DNA of 64,000 nt, taken from positions 3,286,001 to 3,350,000 of the forward strand of contig NZ_CP163520.1 of NCBI RefSeq assembly GCF_041080675.1. The letters are read 5' to 3'. Source of the stretch: Streptomyces sp. cg36 (lineage in GTDB: Bacteria > Actinomycetota > Actinomycetes > Streptomycetales > Streptomycetaceae). Shown here piece after piece: positions 44,694 to 53,317 of this stretch (positions are counted from its first letter, which is position 1; the number at the start of each line of letters is the position of its first letter). The notes beneath the pieces are model-generated. The model searched no databases. It had not been told where the DNA came from and saw only the letters and a program-made list of their open reading frames with translations. Position numbers and translations under genes: made by a program.

Positions 44694-44780
44694 GGCGCCC
44701 GCCGGGTGGCCGATGGGGGCCGCGCGCCCGGCCGCCCCGGGCCCGGGGCCCGTCCGTGGCCCCGCCCGGCCCCCGCGGGC

Positions 44781-45836
44781 TCAGATCTCGGCGCCGACCG
44801 TCACCGGCTCGTTGACGAGCGTCACCCCGAAGGCCCGCTCCACGCCCGCGACGACCTCGCGGGCCAGCGCGAGCAGGTCCTCGGTGGTGGCGCCGCCGCG
44901 GTTGGTCAGCGCGAGGGTGTGCTTGGTGGAGATGCGGGCGGGCCCCGAGCCGTACCCCTTGGTGAACCCGGCCCGGTCGATGAGCCAGGCCGCCGAGGTC
45001 TTGGTGCGGCCGTCGTCCAGCGGCCAGGCGGGCGGGGCGACGTCGGCGCCCAGGCGCTCGTGCACGCGCGCGAGGAACGCCTCGTACTCCGCCGCCTCCA
45101 GGATCGGGTTGGTGAAGAAGGAGCCGGCCGACCAGGTGTCGTGGTCCTCCGGGTCGAGCACCATGCCCTTGCCCGCGCGCAGCTTCAGCACGGTCTCGCG
45201 GGCGTCGGCGGCCGGGACGCGGTCACCGGGCCCGACGCCCAGCGCCCGGGCGGTCTCCGCGTACTTGATCGGCGCGGACAGCCCCCCGGCGTCCTCCAGC
45301 TCGAACCGCACGCGCAGCACGACATAGCGGTCGGGGTGCGCCTTGAAGCGGCTGTGCCGGTACGAGAAGTCGCACGCGGCGGCGGGCAGGACGACCGTGC
45401 GCCCCTCGGCGCGGTCGTAGGCGACGACCTCGGCGATGGTGGCCGAGACCTCCTGCCCGTACGCGCCCACGTTCTGGATCGGGGTGGCCCCGGCGGATCC
45501 CGGGATTCCGGCCAGGCACTCGATGCCGGCCAGCCCGGCCGCCACGGTACGGGCGACGACATCGGTCCAGACCTCGCCGGCCGCCACCTCCAGCCGGGTC
45601 CCCTCCAGCGAGAAGCCCTCGGTGGCGATCCGCAGCACGGTGCCGGCGAACCCCTTGTCCCCGATGACCAGGTTGCTGCCGCCGCCGACGATCAGCAGCG
45701 GCGTCCGGCCCGCGTCCGCCTCCCGTACGACGTCGATGACCTCGTCGTCGGTGACGGCGGTGACCAGCCGCTCGGCGGGCCCGCCGAGCCGGAAGGTGGT
45801 GAGGGGGGCGAGGGGGGCGTCGTGAAGTACCTGCAC
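44781..45836 (-). CDS. murB: UDP-N-acetylenolpyruvoylglucosamine reductase
   Basis: A 351-aa MurB. FAD-binding domain with PLLIVGGGSNLVIGDKG and AGIPGSAGATPIQNVGAYG; C-terminal catalytic region with SAGSFFTNPIL (catalytic Ser) and AAWLIDRAGFTKG. Reduces UDP-GlcNAc enolpyruvate to UDP-MurNAc in peptidoglycan synthesis, with NADPH. It lies in opposite orientation to the adjacent NAD(P)-binding gene. Confidence 0.96.
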   Translation of the reverse strand: MQVLHDAPLAPLTTFRLGGPAERLVTAVTDDEVIDVVREADAGRTPLLIVGGGSNLVIGDKGFAGTVLRIATEGFSLEGTRLEVAAGEVWTDVVARTVAAGLAGIECLAGIPGSAGATPIQNVGAYGQEVSATIAEVVAYDRAEGRTVVLPAAACDFSYRHSRFKAHPDRYVVLRVRFELEDAGGLSAPIKYAETARALGVGPGDRVPAADARETVLKLRAGKGMVLDPEDHDTWSAGSFFTNPILEAAEYEAFLARVHERLGADVAPPAWPLDDGRTKTSAAWLIDRAGFTKGYGSGPARISTKHTLALTNRGGATTEDLLALAREVVAGVERAFGVTLVNEPVTVGAEI

Positions 45837-46076
45837 GGGGACAAGCGTACGGGTCGGGCCGGACGGGCCCGGGGCACGGCCCCGGCGGACGTTCCCGGGC
45901 CCGGCCGCCCGCGGGAGCGCCGGAGCCCCCGCCCCGCCGCCCGCCGGGGGGGGCGGACGCGGGACGGGGGCTGCGGGCGCGGCTGGGCTCGGCGCGCGGG
46001 CCGGGCGACGGCGTACGGGGCGGGCTTCGGCGCGCGGGCGGGGCGTCGGCCTGCGGGCCGGGGTGCGGAGCCGGGC

Positions 46077-47615
46077 TCAGCCCACCAGCGCGTCCTCCCG
46101 GACCGCCGGCGCGGTCGGGGCAGCCGCCCCGGCGGTCCGGCGCCCCGGCAGGAACGCCGCACTGGCCGCCGCCAGGGCGACCGCCGCCGCGCCGACCCAC
46201 AGCGCGGGCCGCAGGCCGTCCACGAACGCCTGGCCGGAGGTGTAGCCGCCCTGGGCGGAGAAGACCGCGGCGAGCACCGCGACCCCCAGCGACCCGCCGA
46301 CCTCCCGCAGCGCGTTGTTGGCGCCGGACGCGATCCCCTGCTCGGCGGGGAGCACGCTGGACATCACCAGGTTCGCGGCCGGGGCGAAGTACAGCGCCAT
46401 CCCGGCGCCGCTGACGATCAGCGCGGGCAGCTGCTCCGCGTACGACACGTCCGGCGACATGATCACGGCGAACCAGGCCAGGCCGACCGCCTGGAGCGCC
46501 AGGCCCGCCGTCACCACCGGCTTGCCGCCGATCCGGTCGGACAGGATGCCCGCGACCGGCGCGACCAGCAGCGGCATCGCGGTCCAGGGGAGCATCCGCA
46601 GCCCGGCCTGGGTCGGCGAGTAGCCGAGGACGCCCTGGAGGAACTGGCTGAGCAGGAAGATCGAGCCGAACATCCCCACGAACATCAGCAGGCTGGCCAG
46701 GTTGATCGCCGAGAACGCCCGGCTGCGGAACAGCCGCATCGGCAGCAGCGGCGCCTCGGCCCGGATCCCGTGCCGGACGAACCCGGCGAGCAGCAGGGTG
46801 CCCAGCACCAGTCCGGCGAGCACGGTCGGGCTGGTCCAGCCGTCGACGTTGCCGCGGATCAGGCTGTAGACGATCCCGAAGAGGCCGCCGCTGGCCAGCA
46901 GGGTGCCGGGGATGTCGAGGCGCGCCCCGGTCCCGTACGACTCGGCCAGCCGCAGCCGGGCCAGCGGGAGCACCAGCACGCCGAGCGGAACGTTCAGCCA
47001 GAAGATCCACTGCCAGGAGAAGTGCTCGGTGAGCGCGCCGCCGATCAGCGGGCCGCTGGCCACGGCCAGACCGTTGACCGCGCCCCATATGCCGTACGCC
47101 ATGCCCCGGCGCGCGGCCGGGACCGCCGCCGTCAGCAGGGTCAGGGTGAGCGGCATCATAATGGCCGCGCCGACGCCCTGGACCGCCCGCGCGGCCACCA
47201 GACCGTCGATGCCGGGGGCGAGCGCGGCGGCGGCGGACGCGCCGGTGAAGATCGTCAGGCCGGTCATGAAGAGCTTGCGGCGACCGAAGCGGTCGCCGAG
47301 CGCGGCGCCGAACATCAGCAGGACGGCGAAGGTGAGCGTGTAGGCGCTCACGGTCCATTCGAGGTCGTCCAGGGCGCCGCCGAGGTCCTCGCGGATGGAC
47401 GGCAGCGCGGTGGTCACGACGAGGTTGTCGAGCGCGGCCATGAACCCGGCGACGCTGGTGACGACGAGGGCCCAGACGGCACTCGCGCGCCCGGGGGTCC
47501 GGGGCCGGCGCTCGGGCGTCCCGGAGTGGGGCCCAGGTGTTCCGGACCGGCGCTCGGACGTTCCTGACGGGCCCTCGGGCCGCTCGTGTTCCCGCTCGGT
47601 TCCGTGCTCGGACAT
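46077..47615 (-). CDS. MFS exporter, DHA2 (EmrB/QacA) family
   Basis: A 512-aa transporter with ~14 TM helices. Motif A (GAALGDRFGRRKL) after TM2, motif C-like stretch (GLAVASGPLIGGAL) and the WIFWLNVPLG signature are clear. The first ~45 residues are a hydrophilic Ser/Gly/Thr/Pro/Arg-rich tail with degenerate SGTP repeats. It probably exports a drug or metabolite by proton antiport. Its promoter has a 20-bp palindrome matching one in front of the nearby TetR gene. Confidence 0.92.
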   Translation of the reverse strand: MSEHGTEREHERPEGPSGTSERRSGTPGPHSGTPERRPRTPGRASAVWALVVTSVAGFMAALDNLVVTTALPSIREDLGGALDDLEWTVSAYTLTFAVLLMFGAALGDRFGRRKLFMTGLTIFTGASAAAALAPGIDGLVAARAVQGVGAAIMMPLTLTLLTAAVPAARRGMAYGIWGAVNGLAVASGPLIGGALTEHFSWQWIFWLNVPLGVLVLPLARLRLAESYGTGARLDIPGTLLASGGLFGIVYSLIRGNVDGWTSPTVLAGLVLGTLLLAGFVRHGIRAEAPLLPMRLFRSRAFSAINLASLLMFVGMFGSIFLLSQFLQGVLGYSPTQAGLRMLPWTAMPLLVAPVAGILSDRIGGKPVVTAGLALQAVGLAWFAVIMSPDVSYAEQLPALIVSGAGMALYFAPAANLVMSSVLPAEQGIASGANNALREVGGSLGVAVLAAVFSAQGGYTSGQAFVDGLRPALWVGAAAVALAAASAAFLPGRRTAGAAAPTAPAVREDALVG

Positions 47616-47629
47616 CGCTTTCCCCTGTT

Positions 47630-47649
47630 GTTAGTTATCAGTTACTAAC
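47630..47649. promoter_or_regulatory. Operator in front of the MFS gene
   Basis: Palindrome GTTAGT-N8-ACTAAC 15 bp upstream of the MFS start. The same arms and spacing recur at 48322-48341 before the TetR gene. Confidence 0.8.
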
Positions 47650-47745
47650 TTTCGAGCCCGTGCCTGTACGCCGTGCGCCACAAACGCGTGCTCCGCATGG
47701 CCCACGAGGGGCCGACTCCGCCGGGACCGGGAAGGGTCCCGGGGT

Positions 47746-48312
47746 TCACTTCTCCAGGCGCCCCTTGACCCGCGCCGACGGGTAGATCTCCTCCCACACC
47801 CGGTGCTGGGGCGGGAACCCCATGGCCACCAGGGTGTTGATCAGCATCCCGTAGGCCAGGAACTCGGTGGTGTCCTTGTAGCCCTCCAGCGGGATACTGA
47901 CCGTGTCCCACAGCTCCATCCACTCGCGCCGGACGGCCTCGCCGAAGGTGCGGTCGCCCGCCGCCTCGGCCGCGGCCACCGCCACGTACACCTGCATCTG
48001 CATCAGCAGCCGCTCGGGCTGCTCGGCGATGACCCGCGTGTAGGCGTTCGCCATCGCGTGCACCGCGTCCTCGCCGGAGAGCCCCTCGGACGCCTCGGCG
48101 AACATCTTGACCGTGTCCCCCATGCAGCGGTGCATCGCGGCGAGGAAGATCGCGGGCTTGTTGGGGAACAGCCGGAAGAGGTACGGCTGCGAGACGCCCA
48201 CGCGCTTGGCGATCGCCTCGGTGGACGTGCCGTAGTAGCCGCGCTGGGCGAACTCGCTCATCGCGGCCCGTACGACGCTCTCGCGCCGTTCTTCCGCACT
48301 CATCCTGACCAT
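47746..48312 (-). CDS. TetR-family repressor of the MFS exporter
   Basis: A 188-aa regulator (start MVRMSAEERRESVV; an ATG at 48303 is possible; a TTG at 48333 would lie inside the operator). HTH TSTEAIAKRVGVSQPYLFRLF at residues ~28-48 is shortened here to its core AIAKRVGVSQPYLFRLF. Two copies of one 20-bp palindrome, one at its own promoter and one at the MFS promoter, indicate autorepression and control of the exporter. Confidence 0.92.
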   Translation of the reverse strand: MVRMSAEERRESVVRAAMSEFAQRGYYGTSTEAIAKRVGVSQPYLFRLFPNKPAIFLAAMHRCMGDTVKMFAEASEGLSGEDAVHAMANAYTRVIAEQPERLLMQMQVYVAVAAAEAAGDRTFGEAVRREWMELWDTVSIPLEGYKDTTEFLAYGMLINTLVAMGFPPQHRVWEEIYPSARVKGRLEK

Positions 48313-48321
48313 GCAGATAAA

Positions 48322-48341
48322 GTTAGTGGTCAATAACTAAC
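48322..48341. promoter_or_regulatory. Operator in front of the TetR gene
   Basis: Palindrome GTTAGT-N8-ACTAAC, 9 bp upstream of the chosen TetR start; matches the MFS operator in arms and spacing, with a different centre. Confidence 0.8.
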
Positions 48342-48403
48342 TTGGCAACCCGTACGGGCACGGCCGCCGGTCCGGGGAACCGGCGGCCGGCCGTGGGGCC
48401 GGC

Positions 48404-48838
48404 TCAGGCGAGCGCGACCACCGCGCGGGACATGCCGAGGACCTTCTGGCCCGCGCTCATGGCGGTCAGGTCGACCCGGACCGTCCGCGCCTCGTCGTCC
48501 AGCTTCGCCGCGACCTTGGCGCTGACCTCGATGAGGGCGCCCTCGGCGTCGTTGGGCACGACGACCGGCTTGGTGAAGCGCACCCCGTACTCGACGACCG
48601 CCGCCGGGTCGCCCGTCCAGTCGGTCACCACGCGGACCGCGGCGGCCATGGTGAACATGCCGTGCGCGATCACGTCCGGCAGCCCGACCTCCTTGGCGAA
48701 CTTCTCGTTCCAGTGGATCGGGTTGAAGTCGCCCGAGGCGCCCGCGTACTGCACGAGTGTGGCGCGACTCACGGGGAACGACTGCGCCGGCAGCTCGGTG
48801 CCGACCTCCACGTCCGCGTAGTTGATCTGTGCGGTCAT
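48404..48838 (-). CDS. MaoC-type dehydratase (HadB-like)
   Basis: A 144-aa single hot-dog protein. The hydratase-2 motif YAGASGDFNPIHWNEKFA contains catalytic Asp37 and His42, followed by IAHGMFTMA. Start at 48838 has GGGGGAG five bases upstream, just beyond the stop of the neighbour. With the next protein it forms a pair like mycobacterial HadA/HadB, beta-hydroxyacyl-ACP dehydratase subunits; the substrate in Streptomyces is not established. Confidence 0.88.
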   Translation of the reverse strand: MTAQINYADVEVGTELPAQSFPVSRATLVQYAGASGDFNPIHWNEKFAKEVGLPDVIAHGMFTMAAAVRVVTDWTGDPAAVVEYGVRFTKPVVVPNDAEGALIEVSAKVAAKLDDEARTVRVDLTAMSAGQKVLGMSRAVVALA

Positions 48839-48840
48839 CG

Positions 48841-49293
48841 TCACTCCCCCTCGGCCGCGCGGGCCACGAGCTTGGTCCAGGCGGTGACGACGTGCTCGCC
48901 CGCCTCGTCGTGGACCTCGCCGCGGATGTCCAGGATGTCGTTTCCGGCGAGCGACTTGACGGCCTCGATGGTCGAGGTCACGGTCAGCCGGTCGCCCGCC
49001 CGCACCGGACGCCGGTAGGCGAACTTCTGGTCGCCGTGCACGACCCGGCTGTAGTCCAGACCCAGCTGCGGGTCCTGGACGACCACACCGGCCGCCTTGA
49101 ACGTGATGGCGAACACGAAGGTCGGCGGCGCGATCACATCGGCGTGCCCGAGCGCCTTGGCGGCCTCCGGGTCGGTGTACGCGGGATTGGCGTCCCCGAC
49201 CGCCTCGGCGAATTCGCGGATCTTCTCCCGGCCGACCTCGTACGGCGCGGTGGGCGGATAGGTCCGCCCCACGAAGGACTGGTCGAGCGCCAT
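48841..49293 (-). CDS. MaoC-like hot-dog protein, HadA-like structural subunit
   Basis: A 150-aa hot-dog protein (MALDQSFVGRTYPPTAPYEV). The motif position corresponding to the catalytic loop reads AVGDANPAYTDPE, where the catalytic His is Tyr, as expected of the non-catalytic partner of HadB. Translation is coupled to the downstream dehydratase. The longer frame to 49431 is rejected. Confidence 0.88.
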   Translation of the reverse strand: MALDQSFVGRTYPPTAPYEVGREKIREFAEAVGDANPAYTDPEAAKALGHADVIAPPTFVFAITFKAAGVVVQDPQLGLDYSRVVHGDQKFAYRRPVRAGDRLTVTSTIEAVKSLAGNDILDIRGEVHDEAGEHVVTAWTKLVARAAEGE

Positions 49294-49485
49294 GGGCTCA
49301 CAACCTCCAGCTTGGTGATCTGTGATCTGTGATCGGTGATCTACGGAACGGGGTGCGCGGATTGAGACGCGGAACACATGAAGCACTTGGAACACTCGGC
49401 TCGGACCGCGCCGGAACACACCCGGCACCACCGAACGCGCCGGACGCGGGGCGCACCGGATAACGGCGTGCGGCGCGGGATACGA

Positions 49486-49521
49486 CGAGAGGCCGCTCCC
49501 CGAACAGGGAACGGCCTCTCG
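49486..49521 (-). terminator. rpmG terminator
   Basis: Stem CGAGAGGCCG / CGGCCTCTCG (10 bp, perfect) about 30 bp after the rpmG stop on the minus strand. Confidence 0.85.
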
Positions 49522-49547
49522 TACGAGCCTGAGTGCTCGACCCGTGA

Positions 49548-49712
49548 TTAGCGGGTCTCGCGGTGCGCGGTGTGCGAGTTGCAGCGCGGGCAGTGCTTCT
49601 TCATCTCAAGACGGTCCGGGTTGTTGCGCCGGTTCTTCTTGGTGATGTAGTTCCGCTCCTTGCACTCCACGCAGGCCAGCGTGATCTTCGGGCGGACGTC
49701 GGTGGCAGCCAC
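49548..49712 (-). CDS. rpmG: 50S ribosomal protein L33
   Basis: A 54-aa L33 with a GTG start after AAGGAG. Two CxxC pairs ([19 protein letters not shown]) make this the zinc-containing form. It lies in the order tRNA-Thr, tRNA-Met, rpmG, hadA-like, hadB-like, known from mycobacteria. A zinc-free paralogue may exist elsewhere. Confidence 0.95.
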
Positions 49713-49809
49713 GTGAGTGCTCCTTGACGGACGGATAGACGGATGAACGCATAAAAGAGTAGCCGATCGGGAGACCGACCCCACAATCGGCTACTGGTGC
49801 TACTTGGAG

Positions 49810-49882
49810 TAGCGGTGACCGGACTTGAACCGGTGACACAGCGATTATGAGCCGCTTGCTCTACCGACTGAGCTACACCGCT
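49810..49882 (-). tRNA. tRNA-Met (CAT)
   Basis: A 73-nt tRNA. Acceptor AGCGGTG / CACCGCT, anticodon loop CTCATAA (CAT), TΨC loop GTTCAAG. The A1-U72 pair argues for an elongator rather than an initiator; a lysidine tRNA-Ile2 cannot be excluded by anticodon alone. Confidence 0.9.
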
Positions 49883-49924
49883 TTGATGATCCGGTCCCCG
49901 CTTGCGCGGGGACCCTCTCACCAG

Positions 49925-49997
49925 AGCCCCAATACGGAATCGAACCGTAGACCTTCTCCTTACCATGGAGACGCTCTACCGACTGAGCTATTGGGGC
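49925..49997 (-). tRNA. tRNA-Thr (GGT)
   Basis: A 73-nt tRNA. Acceptor GCCCCAA / TTGGGGC, anticodon stem TCTCC/GGAGA around loop ATGGTAA (anticodon GGT), TΨC loop GTTCGAT. It lies 42 bp upstream of tRNA-Met on the same strand. Confidence 0.95.
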
Positions 49998-50728
49998 GAG
50001 CGAGGAAGACATTACACGGTCGGCCGCCGATCGCCCAAATCCGTTCCCCGGCCCCCGTCCGGGGATCACCCCGGGACCGATTCGGGTGGGGCGAGAGGGG
50101 CTGGGGCGGCTGCTGGAACTCGGGGGAATCGCCCTCGGGGAATGCCGGGGCAGGGGGCCGGGGCAGGGCGGCGGCCGACCGGAGCCGGGGGCTGGGGCGG
50201 GGCGGAGGGCGGGGCTGAGGCCGGGGGCTGGGGCGGAGGCTGGACCGCAGTCGGCGGCTGGACCGGGGCGGGGCCGGAGGCCGGATCGGAGCCAGGGGCA
50301 GGCCGGCGGCTGGACCGGAGCCGGAGGCTGGACCGGGGCGGGGCCGGAGGCTGGACCGGAGCCGGCGACTGGACCGGGGCGGGGCCGGGGCCGGAGGCCG
50401 GATCGGAGCCAGGGGCAGGACCAGAGCCAGGGCGGAAGCTGGACCGCAGCCGACGGCCGGAGCCGGAGCCGGGAGCCGGGCCGGGGCCGAGGCCAGGGCC
50501 GGGGCGGCGGCGGGCGGGCCGGGGGCGGGCTCCCGCACTTCACCCCGCCCCCACCCCCGGCGCATCGCCGCAGGGGCCCGCCCCAGCCGTCCCGTACGCC
50601 ACTCGTGGCCACACCGGTACGACTATTGCGCTCCTCCTCGATGCGCGCCGGGTGCGCCCCTAGGCTCGGGTCACGCTGCGTGATCTTGCCCTGAAGGCCC
50701 CGAGGGGCCCCGCACCACCTGGAGCGCG
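49998..50728. other. Gene-free region dominated by a G-rich repeat
   Basis: About 730 bp between tRNA-Thr and the amidohydrolase. From ~50100 to ~50530 it is a degenerate G-rich repeat (separate entry). Open frames across it are compositionally repetitive on both strands and show no conserved motif. The amidohydrolase promoter should lie after ~50560. Confidence 0.6.
50140..50530. repeat. Degenerate G-rich tandem repeat
   Basis: Imperfect repetition of GGCTGGACCGG, GAGCCGG and GGCGGGGCCGGAGG units on the plus strand, including a ~45-bp segment repeated near 50262-50310 and 50368-50420. The extreme G/C strand asymmetry could allow G-quadruplexes or slippage. Perhaps an assembly-sensitive region. 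Confidence 0.65.
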
Positions 50729-52072
50729 ATGTCCGACAGCCCGTCGCAGCCGGCCCACTCCCCCGGCACCGGGGACGGCCCCGCCGAGGCCGCCGCCACC
50801 CTGCTGCTGTCCGGCGCCCGGCTCGCCGACGGCCGGACCGTGGACGTCCGGCTCGGCGGCGGCCGGATCGAGGCGGTCGGCACGGCGGGCAGCCTCGCCG
50901 CCCACTTCTCCCGGGTCGACCTGAGCGGCTTCCTGCTGCTCCCCGCCCCCGCCGAGCCGCACGCGCACGGCGACACCGCCCTCACCGCGCTCGGCCCCGA
51001 GGCCCCCGTCTCGTACGCGGCGCAGGACGTCCAGCGCCGCGCCACCGAGGCGGCCCTCCTCCAGCTCGGCCACGGCGCGACCGCGGTGCGCTCGCACGTA
51101 CGCATCGACGACGTATGCGGCCTGGAGCCGCTGGAGGCGGCCCTCCAGGCCCGCCGCTCGCTGCGCGGGCTCGCCGAGCTGAGCGTGGTGGCGGTGCCCC
51201 GGCTCCTGACGGGCGTGGCCGGCGCGGACGGCCTGGCGATGCTGCGGGACGCGGTGAAGATGGGCGCCTCGGTGGTCGGCGGCTGCCCCGACCTGGACCC
51301 GGACCCCGCCGGATACACCGAGGCCGTCCTGGAGATCGCCGCCGAACACGGCTGCGCGGTCGACCTGCACACCGACGGGGACGACCCGGCCCGGCTCGCC
51401 AGGCTGGCGGCGATGGCCGGCGGGCTGCGCCCGGGCGTCGCGATCGGCCCCTGCGCGGGCCTGTCCCGGCTGCCGCGCGAGGTGGCGGCGCGGGCGGCGG
51501 ACCAGCTCGCGGCGGCGGGCGTGGCCGTGGTCTGTCTGCCGCAGGGCGGCTGCGGCATGACGGACCGCCAGACGGTGGCCCCGGGCCTGCCGGAACGTCA
51601 GGTCCTGCCGCCGGTGCGGATGTTGCGGGCGGCGGGCGTGCGCGTGGCGGCCGGGAGCGGCGCCCTGCGCGACATCGCCAACCCGGTGGGCCGGGGCGAC
51701 CCCCTGGAGGCGGCGTATCTCCTCGCCTCCCAGGCCGGGTTGCGCCCCGAGGAGGCGTACGCGGCGGTCGGCTCGGCGGCCCGGGAGGCGATGGGCCTGC
51801 CGGAGGTCCGCGTGGAGGCGGGCTTCCCGGCCGAACTCCTCGCCGTGCGCGGCGAACACATCGCGGGCGTCCTGTCCCTGGCCTACAGCCGCATCGTGAT
51901 CCACCGCGGCCGGGTGGTGGCCCGGACGAGCGCGGTACGGGAGTACTGCGACTCGGCGGCCACGGTGGCCCTGGACCTCCCCCGCCAGGGCCAGGGCCCG
52001 GGCAGCGGGAGCGGGGGCGGGCACGGTGGCCAGGGGCACGGTCACGGGCAGGGGCGGGGCGAAGCGGGGTAG
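50729..52072 (+). CDS. Cytosine-deaminase-like amidohydrolase, probable pseudoenzyme
   Basis: A 447-aa amidohydrolase-fold protein. Start after TGGAGC. The first metal motif AEPHAHGD is present, and DLHTDGDD keeps the third His. Compared with E. coli cytosine deaminase, the general-base Glu after that His is Gly (HTDG vs HCDE), the next His site reads IGPCAGL, and the distal metal Asp site reads GSGALRD. Catalysis by the normal mechanism therefore looks unlikely. The last ~30 residues are Gly/Gln/His-rich. Function unknown; possibly a binding or regulatory role. Confidence 0.8.
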   Translation: MSDSPSQPAHSPGTGDGPAEAAATLLLSGARLADGRTVDVRLGGGRIEAVGTAGSLAAHFSRVDLSGFLLLPAPAEPHAHGDTALTALGPEAPVSYAAQDVQRRATEAALLQLGHGATAVRSHVRIDDVCGLEPLEAALQARRSLRGLAELSVVAVPRLLTGVAGADGLAMLRDAVKMGASVVGGCPDLDPDPAGYTEAVLEIAAEHGCAVDLHTDGDDPARLARLAAMAGGLRPGVAIGPCAGLSRLPREVAARAADQLAAAGVAVVCLPQGGCGMTDRQTVAPGLPERQVLPPVRMLRAAGVRVAAGSGALRDIANPVGRGDPLEAAYLLASQAGLRPEEAYAAVGSAAREAMGLPEVRVEAGFPAELLAVRGEHIAGVLSLAYSRIVIHRGRVVARTSAVREYCDSAATVALDLPRQGQGPGSGSGGGHGGQGHGHGQGRGEAG

Positions 52073-52229
52073 GGGCGGCGTCGTTGCCTGGTCGGGGGCG
52101 GGGGCGGGGGCGGGGCGCCGCGTACCGCACGAGCGGCAGCTCGCGGCGCCCTTGACGGGGAGGTCCGTGGGTCGCCCGAAGGAGCTCGCGGGGGCGCGCG
52201 AGGCGTCGTACCGGCGTACGGTCGTGACC

Positions 52230-52886
52230 ATGCGCATTGTCATCGCAGGAGGCCATGGTCAGATCGCGCTGCGGCTGGAACGGCTGCTGGCGGCGCGCGG
52301 CGACGAGGTGGCCGGCATCATCCGCAAGCCCGAGCAGGCCGACGACCTGCGGAAGGCGGGCGCCGAACCGGTCGTGCTCGATCTGGAGTCCGCGTCCGTG
52401 GACGAAGTGGCCGCGGCCCTGGAAGGCGCGGACGCGGCGGTGTTCGCGGCGGGCGCGGGCCCGGGCAGCGACGCGGCCCGCAAGGAGACCGTGGACCGGG
52501 CGGCGGCGGTGCTCTTCGCCGACGCGGCGGAACGGGCGGGCGTGCGCCGCTATGTCGTCGTGTCCTCGATGGGCGCGGACCCGCGCCACGAGGGCGACGA
52601 GATCTTCGACGCGTACCTGCGCGCGAAGGGCTCGGCCGACGAGGCGGTACGGGCCCGCCCCGGCCTGGACTGGACGGTCCTGCGCCCCGGAATGCTCACG
52701 AACGACGCCGGCTCGGGCCTGGTCGCCCTGGCCGCCTCCACGGGCCGGGGCCCGATCCCCCGCGACGACGTGGCAGCGGTCCTGGCGGAACTCCTGGACA
52801 CCCCGGCGACGGCGGGCCTGACCCTGGAGACGATCAGCGGCTCGGTACCGGTGTCGGTGGCGGTCAAGGCGGTGGCGGGGAACTGA
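52230..52886 (+). CDS. NAD(P)H-binding protein (YwnB/HSCARG-like atypical SDR)
   Basis: A 218-aa Rossmann protein (MRIVIAGGHGQIALRLERLL), with GGHGQIA as the dinucleotide loop, then YVVVSSMGADPR and LDWTVLRPGML, as in NmrA-like family members. GTG at 52224 is an alternative start; no strong ribosome-binding site. It is distantly similar in plan to the 44055 gene. Probable NADPH-dependent reductase or sensor. Confidence 0.88.
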   Translation: MRIVIAGGHGQIALRLERLLAARGDEVAGIIRKPEQADDLRKAGAEPVVLDLESASVDEVAAALEGADAAVFAAGAGPGSDAARKETVDRAAAVLFADAAERAGVRRYVVVSSMGADPRHEGDEIFDAYLRAKGSADEAVRARPGLDWTVLRPGMLTNDAGSGLVALAASTGRGPIPRDDVAAVLAELLDTPATAGLTLETISGSVPVSVAVKAVAGN

Positions 52887-52891
52887 GGCGC

Positions 52892-53310
52892 GTGTTCCCG
52901 GCGTGGGCGGCAGTGGCCCCGCGCAGGCGTCGCGCCGGGCGACCGGCATGAAGTGGTCCCCGCGTGTGCGGGGTTGGCCCGTCCAGGCCGCGCGGAGCGG
53001 CTGAGCCCGGCCGTGTTCCCCCGCATGCGGGGTCCCGCCCGCGTGCCGACGGCCGGGCAGTCACTCAAGTGCGCCCCGCGCCTGCGGGGGTGGTCCCGCA
53101 AGTGCGCCCCGCGCCTGCGGGGGCGGTCCCGGGAAGGCGGTCACCTTGCGGGAGTTCGCCATGTGGTCCCCGCGCCTACGGGGTGGTCCCGCCCAGTACC
53201 TGGTGCGGGGTCCGACCGCCATGTGGTCCCCGCACCTACGGGGGTGATCCCCACAACGGCGCGTTCGGGCCGGTCAACGACGTGTGGTCCCCGCAGCTGC
53301 GGGGGTGGGG
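52892..53310 (+). CRISPR. Eroded CRISPR array, type I-E-like repeats, no cas genes
   Basis: Repeat starts near 52892, 52953, 53013, 53069, 53102, 53163, 53223 and 53283. The best copies (53163, 53223, 53283) have ~28-29 nt repeats of the form GTGGTCCCCGC-NNNN-CGGGG-TGRTCCC and ~32-nt unique spacers (60-bp period). The left copies are more diverged, and two copies (53069, 53102) are only 33 bp apart, indicating spacer loss. The repeat has the CCCCGC/GCGGGG hairpin of type I-E arrays in actinobacteria. No cas gene is in the window. Orientation inferred from repeat resemblance. Confidence 0.75.
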
Positions 53311-53317
53311 GGACCCC

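Noticed and set aside
49902..50663. 253-aa plus-strand frame starting in tRNA-Thr and crossing the G-rich repeat
   Set aside because: Begins inside a tRNA on the other strand, is repetitive and has no conserved segment.
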